Positions 58,918 to 64,000 of a stretch of DNA of 64,000 bases are shown piece by piece. The position numbers and the translations under genes were made by a program. The notes below the pieces were generated by a model. The model saw only the letters and a list, made by a program, of their open reading frames with translations. It had not been told where the DNA came from and ran no database searches. The stretch covers positions 1 to 64,000 of the forward strand of contig NZ_PQSS01000036.1 of the NCBI RefSeq assembly GCF_002920535.1, given 5' to 3'. The DNA comes from Streptomyces sp. Ru71. GTDB taxonomy: Bacteria; Actinomycetota; Actinomycetes; Streptomycetales; Streptomycetaceae. Within the stretch, counting starts at the first letter, position 1. The number at the start of each line of letters is the position of its first letter.

Positions 58918-59540
58918 ACCGAGTGGGACTGGGCCTCGCGGTAGGGGCCGGATACGTCCTCGGACGTACGAAAAAGGCGAAGCTGGCGCTCGCCGTCGGC
59001 AGCATGGTCGCCGGCAAGCGGATGAATCTCAGCCCGCGCATGGTCGCCGACCTGGTCAATCAGCAGCTGAAGAACAACCCGCAGGTCAAGGAGCTCGGGG
59101 AGCAGCTGCGCGGTGACCTGCGCGGAGCCGGCAAGGCGGCCTCCGGTGCCCTCGTCGAGCGGCAGATCGGCGCGCTCGCCGACCGGCTGCACGCCCGTAC
59201 CGCCGATCTGCGCGGGCAGGGCCCCGGCGAGCGGGACGAGGAGGAGGAGGAGAACGGCGCCGAGGAGCGCGACGAGACCGCCGGCGACGAGCCCGAGGAC
59301 GCGGGGGAGTCGCGGAAGAAGCCCGAGGCCGGCGAGCGCGACGCCCCGGCGAGGAAGGCGGGCGGGACGGCGAAGAAGGCGGCCCGCAAGGCCCCCGCCG
59401 ACAAGGCCGCCCCCGCCAAGAAGGCCGCGAAGAAGGCGCCCGGCGCCGGCACCGCGGCGAAGAAGACCTCCTCGGCCCGCAAGACGGCGGCCAAGGCCGG
59501 CGGCCGGGGCGGGCAGCGGAAGGGAGGCGGTGAACGATGA
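58914..59540 (+). CDS. gvpY: GvpY-like gas vesicle operon protein with basic histone-like tail
   Basis: A 208-aa protein with no known enzymatic motif. The N-terminal 100 residues form a small domain (GLGLAVGAGYVLGRTKKAKL, MVADLVNQQLKNNPQVKEL), an acidic linker (about 105-135) follows, and then a C-terminal tail of about 70 residues rich in Lys and Ala (KKAARKAPADKAAPAKKAA), like histone H1. Named from its position in the Streptomyces gvp operon as I remember it. The basic tail is the opposite in charge of the acidic tail on GvpZ encoded next. Confidence 0.75.
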   Translation: MNRVGLGLAVGAGYVLGRTKKAKLALAVGSMVAGKRMNLSPRMVADLVNQQLKNNPQVKELGEQLRGDLRGAGKAASGALVERQIGALADRLHARTADLRGQGPGERDEEEEENGAEERDETAGDEPEDAGESRKKPEAGERDAPARKAGGTAKKAARKAPADKAAPAKKAAKKAPGAGTAAKKTSSARKTAAKAGGRGGQRKGGGER

Positions 59541-60679
59541 CCGAGGCTGTGGGAGCGGCCGGCTCCGCCGCGCGGGGTGCGGCGGGCGCCGCCAAGGACG
59601 CGACGGGCAAGAGCCCCCTCGGCGACCTGGCGCACAGCGAGGCCGCCGACCGGCTCAAGGCCGAGCTGCAGGACTACCTTGCCGCCCAGGCGACCCGGAT
59701 GCTCACCGGTGTCGGGCACAAGCTCGGCGAGACCACCGGGAAACTGAACGACATCGCCGAGGGCAAGAGCCCGGGCTTCGCCAAGCTGGCCCTCGACGGC
59801 GGGCGCAAACTCGCCGAGGGCAAGGGCCCGATGCGCACCGCCCTCGAACTCGGCGGCTCCCGCGCCAAGGACAGCGTGATGGGGAAGCTGAAGGGCCTCT
59901 TCGGTGGCAAGAAGGGCGGCAAGGGCCGCGCCGGCAACAAACCGACCGTGATCATCGAGCACATCGACGTCGGCGTGCCGCTGCGCACCGCCTACGACCA
60001 GTGGACGCGGTACCAGGACTTCAGCAGCTTCGCCAAGGGCGTCAAGAGCGCGAGCCGCGCCGACGACACCCACTCCGACTGGCAGGCGAAGATCTGGTGG
60101 TCCAGCCGCAGCTGGAAGGCGACCACCACCGAGCAGGTCCCCGACCAGCGCATCTCCTGGACGTCGGAGGGCGCCAAGGGCTCCACCAAGGGCGTCGTCA
60201 CCTTCCACCGGCTCGCGGACAACCTCACCCGCGTCCTGCTGGTGATCGAGTACTACCCTTCCGGCTTCTTCGAGAAGACCGGCAACATCTGGCGTGCCCA
60301 GGGCCGCCGGGTCCGTCTCGACCTGAAGCACTACGCCCGCTTCATCACCCTCAAGGGAGAGGTGGACGAGGGCTGGCGCGGCGAGATCGAGGACGGCGAG
60401 GTCACCCGCAGCCACGAGGACGCCATGGAGGCCGAGGCCGCGGAGGGCGAGGAGGCCGAGGACGAGTACGGCGAGGAGGAGGAGCCCGAGGAGGAGGGCC
60501 GGGAGCGAGCCGAAGCGGACGAGGACGAGGAGCCGTACGACGAGGAGCCGTACGACGAGGAGGACGAGTACGAGGAGGAGCCCGAGGAGGGCGACGAGGA
60601 CGAGGGTGCCGGGGACGCCGATGACGAGTACGAGGAAGAGGAGGAGGACGAGGAGGAGTACTCCGGGAGCCGGCGATGA
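59537..60679 (+). CDS. gvpZ: GvpZ-like SRPBCC protein with very acidic tail
   Basis: A 380-aa protein. An Ala-rich helical N-terminal region (1-130) is followed by a polyketide-cyclase-like SRPBCC domain (about 132-285; VIIEHIDVGVPLRTAYDQWT, WTSEGAKGSTKGVVTFHRL, FFEKTGNIWRAQGRRVRLDL). The last 90 residues are mostly Glu and Asp with repeated EEPYD and EEEE runs. Stress-type SRPBCC proteins of this shape are common in Streptomyces gvp operons; the role is unknown. Overlaps gvpY and gvpJ by 4 bp each. Confidence 0.75.
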   Translation: MTEAVGAAGSAARGAAGAAKDATGKSPLGDLAHSEAADRLKAELQDYLAAQATRMLTGVGHKLGETTGKLNDIAEGKSPGFAKLALDGGRKLAEGKGPMRTALELGGSRAKDSVMGKLKGLFGGKKGGKGRAGNKPTVIIEHIDVGVPLRTAYDQWTRYQDFSSFAKGVKSASRADDTHSDWQAKIWWSSRSWKATTTEQVPDQRISWTSEGAKGSTKGVVTFHRLADNLTRVLLVIEYYPSGFFEKTGNIWRAQGRRVRLDLKHYARFITLKGEVDEGWRGEIEDGEVTRSHEDAMEAEAAEGEEAEDEYGEEEEPEEEGRERAEADEDEEPYDEEPYDEEDEYEEEPEEGDEDEGAGDADDEYEEEEEDEEEYSGSRR

Positions 60680-61014
60680 CCACACCCAGCCCCATGTCCG
60701 GCCGCCTGCCCGAGCCCTACGGCAGCGGCAGCGGCGCCAACCTCGCCGACATCCTCGAACGTGTCCTGGACAAGGGCATCGTCATCGCGGGTGACATCCG
60801 GATCAACCTGCTCGACATCGAACTGCTCACCATCAAGCTGCGGCTCATCGTGGCCTCTGTCGACAAGGCCAAGGAGATGGGTATCGACTGGTGGGAGACA
60901 GACCCGGCGCTGTCCAGCCGCGCCCGGCGCGACGAACTCACCCGGGAGAACGCCGAGCTGCGGGCCCGGCTGGCGGAGCTGGAGGCCGGCCACGGCCAGG
61001 AGGAGGCCCCATGA
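60676..61014 (+). CDS. gvpJ: Gas vesicle protein GvpJ (GvpA family)
   Basis: A 112-aa GvpA/J-family protein: NLADILERVLDKGIVIAGDIRINLLDIELLTIKLRL core at about residues 17-55, then KAKEMGIDWWETDP and a charged helix. Thought to be a minor shell or tip protein that shapes vesicle ends. Overlaps neighbours by 4 bp on both sides. Confidence 0.9.
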   Translation: MTTPSPMSGRLPEPYGSGSGANLADILERVLDKGIVIAGDIRINLLDIELLTIKLRLIVASVDKAKEMGIDWWETDPALSSRARRDELTRENAELRARLAELEAGHGQEEAP

Positions 61015-61814
61015 CCGGACTGCGGTACGTCTACGCCGTGTGCCGCCCCTTCACCGCGCCCCTCCAGGCGCAGCTGACCGGGGTCGGCGGTGCGCCGCCC
61101 CGGTCGCTGACCCACCACGGGCTGATCGCCGTCTACAGCGAGGTGCCGGAGCGGGACTTCGGCGAGGAGGCGCTGCGCGCCCATCTGGAGGACCTCGACT
61201 GGGTGACGGCGACCGCCCGCGCCCACCAGGGGGTGATCGACGCGCTGACCGTGGTCACCACGCCGCTGCCGCTGCGCCTGGGCACCGTCTTCCGGGACGA
61301 CAGCGGGGTGCGCACCATGATGGAGGCCCGCGAACGCGACTTCCGGCGCACCCTGGACCGGCTGCAGGGCAAGGTCGAGTGGGGTGTGAAGGTGTACGCG
61401 GAGGTCCAGGGCGAGCAGGCCCAGCTCGGGACGCCCTCGCCGCAGGCCTCCTCGCAGGCCGGGCCGACTCCGTCCGGGCGGGACTATCTGCGCCGGCGCA
61501 GTATGCGCGCCAAAGCGCACGAGGACATGTGGCAAAAGGCCGAGGAATTCGCCACGCGACTGCACGAGTCCCTTTCCGCGCACGCCGAGGATTCCCGGGT
61601 GCACGCGCCGCAGAACCCGGCGCTTTCCGGGGCGGCGGGGCGGAATGTGCTCAATGCGGCATACCTGGTGCCGCGCGCCCAGTCCGAGGAATTCGTCGAA
61701 CTCGTGGACCGCACGAAGGACGACGTTCCGGGAATGCGCGTGGAACTCACCGGACCGTGGGCCGCCTATTCCTTCGTGGAAACCGCGCGGCCGGCCGGGG
61801 AGGTGTCGGGGTGA
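61011..61814 (+). CDS. gvpL: Gas vesicle protein GvpL (GvpF/L family)
   Basis: A 267-aa GvpF/L-family protein: LRYVYAVCRPFTAPL, VTTPLPLRLGTVFRDDSGV, TLDRLQGKVEWGVKVYAE, NAAYLVPRAQSEEFVELVD and the terminal GPWAAYSFVE. The region from about 61540 to 61800 uses visibly more A/T-ending codons (GAATTC, TTTCC, ATGCG) than the rest of the operon, a local composition change without loss of frame. ATG 61011 overlaps gvpJ by 4 bp. Confidence 0.9.
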   Translation: MTGLRYVYAVCRPFTAPLQAQLTGVGGAPPRSLTHHGLIAVYSEVPERDFGEEALRAHLEDLDWVTATARAHQGVIDALTVVTTPLPLRLGTVFRDDSGVRTMMEARERDFRRTLDRLQGKVEWGVKVYAEVQGEQAQLGTPSPQASSQAGPTPSGRDYLRRRSMRAKAHEDMWQKAEEFATRLHESLSAHAEDSRVHAPQNPALSGAAGRNVLNAAYLVPRAQSEEFVELVDRTKDDVPGMRVELTGPWAAYSFVETARPAGEVSG

Positions 61815-62020
61815 CCGTCGTCGAACGCCGTGAGATCGCTCTGGTGGACCTGCTGGACCGGCTACTGGCCGGCGGTGTGGTGATCACCGGGGACATCACC
61901 CTGCGCATCGCCGACGTCGACCTGGTGCGCATCGACCTGAACGCGCTCATCAGCTCGGTCAACGCCCAGGTGCCCTCGCCGTTCGACCCCCTGCTTCCGA
62001 CGCGCAAGGAGCTGCCGTGA
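61811..62020 (+). CDS. gvpS: Gas vesicle protein GvpS (GvpA family)
   Basis: A 69-aa protein, almost only the GvpA-type core: ALVDLLDRLLAGGVVITGDI, LRIADVDLVRIDLNALISSV. Together with GvpA and GvpJ it makes three wall-type paralogues in one operon. GTG start overlapping gvpL by 4 bp; its stop overlaps gvpK by 4 bp. Confidence 0.88.
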   Translation: MTVVERREIALVDLLDRLLAGGVVITGDITLRIADVDLVRIDLNALISSVNAQVPSPFDPLLPTRKELP

Positions 62021-62298
62021 CCAGCCGCAACCGGGTCGACCTCGATCCCGACACCGTCGAGCGCGATCTCGTCAAGCTCGTCCTGACCGTGGTGGAACTG
62101 CTGCGCCAGCTCATGGAGCGCCAGGCGGTGCGCCGCTTCGACGCCGGCGACCTCAGCGAGGAGCAGGAGGAGCGCATCGGCTTGACGCTGATGCTGCTGG
62201 AGGACCGCATGGCCGAGCTGCGCGACCGGTACGGACTGCGGCCCGAGGACCTCAATCTGGACCTCGGGCCGCTCGGACCGCTGCTTCCCCGGGAATGA
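62017..62298 (+). CDS. gvpK: Gas vesicle protein GvpK
   Basis: A 93-aa GvpK: VDLDPDTVERDLVKLVLTVV, LLRQLMERQAVRRFDAGDLS, IGLTLMLLEDRMAELRDRYGL, matching the family end to end. Accessory assembly protein. GTG 62017 overlaps gvpS. Last gene of the operon, followed immediately by a terminator. Confidence 0.92.
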   Translation: MTSRNRVDLDPDTVERDLVKLVLTVVELLRQLMERQAVRRFDAGDLSEEQEERIGLTLMLLEDRMAELRDRYGLRPEDLNLDLGPLGPLLPRE

Positions 62299-62320
62299 CC
62301 CCGGGGTCACCCCCCGGGGT
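62298..62320. terminator. Terminator between gvpK and the convergent small gene
   Basis: ACCCCGGGG (62298-62306) and CCCCGGGGT (62312-62320), perfect 9-bp stem, 5-nt loop, followed by TTTCC. It starts at the last base of the gvpK stop and serves both directions. Confidence 0.88.
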
Positions 62321-62335
62321 TTCCTCCCGGTTACC

Positions 62336-62506
62336 TCACCACCTGTACCAGCGACCCCTGCCGCCCGCCGCGGTCGTGCTCCGCAGCAGGAATCCCAGCA
62401 GCCATACGACCAGGACCGCGAGTGCGATCCACCACAGAGCCTTCACTGCGAACCCGACGCCGAACAGGATTATCGCCAGAAGCAGTACCAGCAGGATGGG
62501 AACCAT
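62336..62506 (-). CDS. 56-aa hydrophobic membrane protein
   Basis: A very short gene below common length cut-offs. ATG 62506 has a perfect AGGAGG 8 nt upstream. The product starts MVPILLVLLLAIILFGVGFA, continues with VKALWWIALAVLVVWLLGFL (two membrane helices with a Trp-Trp pair between), and ends in GGRGRWYRW. I recognise it as the small hydrophobic protein type widespread in streptomycetes, of unknown function. Convergent with gvpK and 42 bp downstream of the methyltransferase gene. Confidence 0.82.
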   Translation of the reverse strand: MVPILLVLLLAIILFGVGFAVKALWWIALAVLVVWLLGFLLRSTTAAGGRGRWYRW

Positions 62507-62531
62507 AGTGTCAACCTCCTGCGATCCGTGT

Positions 62532-62548
62532 TTCCCGAAAAGCGGGAA
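62532..62548 (-). terminator. Hairpin after methyltransferase gene
   Basis: TTCCCG (62532-62537) and CGGGAA (62543-62548), 5-nt loop, directly beyond the methyltransferase stop on the minus strand. It lies in the leader of the 56-aa gene, so attenuation is also possible. Confidence 0.55.
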
Positions 62549-63370
62549 TCAGACTTCCGTGCGGCACAGAATTTCGCCGTGCAGGACGGCGAACCAGCCG
62601 TCGGGGTGCTTTCCCCATTCCCGCCAGCTCTCCGCGACGGCGGCCAGGTCCGCCTCGGTGGCATGCCCGCCGGCCACGGCCTGCCCGGCGAACGCGGAGG
62701 CCACCGTGCGCTCGGCCCACAGGCCGCTCCACCAGGCCCGCTCCTCGGGCGTGGCGTAGGTCCAGGTGCTGGAGCTCGCCGTGACGTCGGTCAGACCGGC
62801 CGCGTGCGCCCAGGCGGCCAGCCGGCGTCCCGCGTCCGGCTCGCCCCCGTTGGCGCGGGCCACCCGCTCGTACACCTCCAGCCAGTCGTCCAGCCCGGGC
62901 AGCAGCGGATACCAGGTCATCGCCGCGTAGTCCGCGTCGCGGACCGCGATGAAGCCGCCGGGCCTGGTCACCCGCTTCATCTCGCGCAGCGCCTGCACCG
63001 GGTCGCTGACGTGCTGCAGCACCTGGTGGGCGTGGACCACGCAGAAGGTGTCGTCCGGGAAGTCCAGCGCGTGCACGTCGGCGGTGGCGAAGTCGACGTT
63101 GGTCAGGCCGCGCCCGGCGGCCTCGGCCCGCGCCTGCTCCAGGATCCCGGGCGCCTGGTCGACGCCGGTGACATGCCCGTCGGGGACCAGCTCGGCCAGG
63201 TCCGCGGTGATGGTGCCCGGACCGCAGCCGATGTCCAGGACGCGCATGTGGGGCTTCAGCGCACCGAGCAGGTAGGCCGCCGAGTTGGCGGCGGTGCGCC
63301 AGGTGTGCGATCGCAGCACCGACGCGTGGTGCCCGTGCGTGTAGACGGCCGTCTCCTGCGCTTTCGGCAT
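62549..63370 (-). CDS. SAM-dependent methyltransferase (UbiE/MenG-like class I)
   Basis: A 273-aa methyltransferase: motif I VLDIGCGPGTITADLAEL, motif II Asp in HVTGVDQAPGILEQA, then FATADVHALDFPDDTF, VVHAHQVLQHV and VTRPGGFIAVRDADY. N-terminal YTHGHHASVLRSHTWRTAANS is typical of the small-molecule methyltransferase group. The C-terminus is Trp-rich. ATG 63370 is used; the extension to 63466 crosses an inverted repeat. The substrate is unknown. Confidence 0.85.
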   Translation of the reverse strand: MPKAQETAVYTHGHHASVLRSHTWRTAANSAAYLLGALKPHMRVLDIGCGPGTITADLAELVPDGHVTGVDQAPGILEQARAEAAGRGLTNVDFATADVHALDFPDDTFCVVHAHQVLQHVSDPVQALREMKRVTRPGGFIAVRDADYAAMTWYPLLPGLDDWLEVYERVARANGGEPDAGRRLAAWAHAAGLTDVTASSSTWTYATPEERAWWSGLWAERTVASAFAGQAVAGGHATEADLAAVAESWREWGKHPDGWFAVLHGEILCRTEV

Positions 63371-63386
63371 GGCTGTACCCCTCCTC

Positions 63387-63422
63387 GTCGAGCCCGGGCC
63401 GTGGACCGGCCCGGTGCTCGAC
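63387..63422 (-). promoter_or_regulatory. Two-part inverted repeat upstream of methyltransferase
   Basis: GTCGAGC (63387-63393) pairs with GCTCGAC (63416-63422), and inside it CGGGCC with GGCCCG. It ends 17 bp before the ATG in the 5' leader. Could be an operator or an RNA hairpin controlling translation. A smaller repeat ACTGAC-GGTGA-GTCAGT (63471-63487) lies behind the lipid kinase stop and may be its terminator. Confidence 0.5.
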
Positions 63423-63505
63423 ACCGTACGCCTGACGGCCGAATGATGAGATACGCGTTTTGCCATGTGGACTGACGGTGAGTCAGTTCCGGACTGCCGG
63501 GAACG

Positions 63506-64000
63506 TCAGGAAGCGGGTACGGGCCGGTAGACCGTCAGCGCCTGCGGCAGCTTCTCCACCGTCAGCTCGCCCTCCACGGGGGCGACTTCACCGTCGTACG
63601 CCAGCAGCGTGCCCGGGGCGACGTCCGTCAGCCGCAGCCGGGGCACTTGGACCGCCGCGTGCACCGGCGAGCGGGTCAGCGGGCCCCCCACGGCCGCGGC
63701 CAGCAGCCGCAGCGCCGGGCGGCGGCCGCCGTGCACCACCCGCACATCCAGCTGCCCGTCCGCCAGATCGAGCCGGCGCCCGGGCGTCAGACCCATGCGG
63801 TGGTAGGTGCCGTTGCCGACGAACAGCAGCCACAGCGGGTGCGGCCGGCCGCCCACCTCGGCCTCCAGCGGATGCCGGCCGGCGCGCGTCACGCGCAGCG
63901 CCGCGAGCACCCCGGCCGGCCAGCCGCCGATGCGGTGCGCCCAGCGGTCCCGCTCCCGCACCAGCTCCGGGTAGACCCCCAGGCTCAGCGTGTTGACGAA
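63506..64000 (-). CDS. Diacylglycerol kinase-family lipid kinase, C-terminal part (cut by window edge)
   Basis: The last 164 codons of a minus-strand gene whose start lies beyond 64000. The visible part matches the C-terminal domain of DgkB/YegS-type lipid kinases: FVNTLSLGVYPELVRERDRW, LLFVGNGTYHRMG, GRRLDLADGQLDVRVVH and AYDGEVAPVEGEL. The ATP-binding N-terminal domain is not in view. It probably phosphorylates diacylglycerol or a related lipid. Confidence 0.85.
   Translation of the reverse strand, partial: FVNTLSLGVYPELVRERDRWAHRIGGWPAGVLAALRVTRAGRHPLEAEVGGRPHPLWLLFVGNGTYHRMGLTPGRRLDLADGQLDVRVVHGGRRPALRLLAAAVGGPLTRSPVHAAVQVPRLRLTDVAPGTLLAYDGEVAPVEGELTVEKLPQALTVYRPVPAS

Overview
The window is high-G+C actinobacterial chromosome, almost certainly Streptomyces. 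The evidence is dense gene packing, GTG starts with purine-rich ribosome binding sites, runs of 4-bp start/stop overlaps, and family content: the ethylmalonyl-CoA pathway cluster, a ten-gene Streptomyces-type gas vesicle operon, SpoIIE/RsbW-like fusions and a DUF6204 protein. From memory, the EMC block and the gvp block match S. coelicolor around SCO6467-SCO6475 and SCO6499-SCO6508. No alignment could be run. No rRNA, tRNA, CRISPR array, insertion sequence or integrase was seen.

Layout. (1) 175-1669: phosphatidylserine synthase and decarboxylase. (2) 1841-11094, all on the minus strand: the ethylmalonyl-CoA operon (mcd, mch, mcl, meaA, ccr), a TetR regulator and a tandem-duplicated 3-hydroxyacyl-CoA dehydrogenase. 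The operon turns crotonyl-CoA into glyoxylate plus propionyl-CoA and also supplies ethylmalonyl-CoA. (3) 11500-22411: mixed housekeeping and accessory genes, including a HEAT-repeat protein, a RidA homologue, a secreted S33 peptidase, a radical SAM protein with a LexA-like box, an MFS exporter carrying three beta-sandwich repeats, and a PAS-GAF-PP2C-RsbW signalling protein. (4) 22609-27629: four consecutive peptidases (M55, M20, S9, S66) that look like one peptide or muropeptide degradation operon.

(5) 28008-34686: a 2105-residue secreted RHS/YD-repeat protein ending in an unrecognised 138-residue, tryptophan-rich tail. It is followed after 10 bp by a small membrane protein, which fits a polymorphic toxin and immunity pair and is the best candidate here for an undescribed system. 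(6) 34779-39718: small genes and a DUF5107 gene interrupted by an in-frame TAG. (7) 40052-48265: a complete acetoin/2,3-butanediol catabolism cluster (E1 alpha, E1 beta, E2-hydrolase, butanediol dehydrogenase, AcoR-like regulator, its own lipoyl synthase, E3). Its two promoter regions share a GCAAC-CYCCY-GCAAC motif. (8) 48304-56859: redox genes, transketolase and a LigD-type polymerase domain. (9) 56960-62298: the gas vesicle operon gvpO-A-F-G-Y-Z-J-L-S-K, with three palindromes spaced exactly 30 bp apart before gvpA. (10) 62336-64000: a tiny hydrophobic protein, a methyltransferase and the C-terminal part of a lipid kinase cut by the window edge.

All function calls rest on reading motifs and gene context by eye. 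Regulatory sites are sequence patterns, not demonstrated elements.
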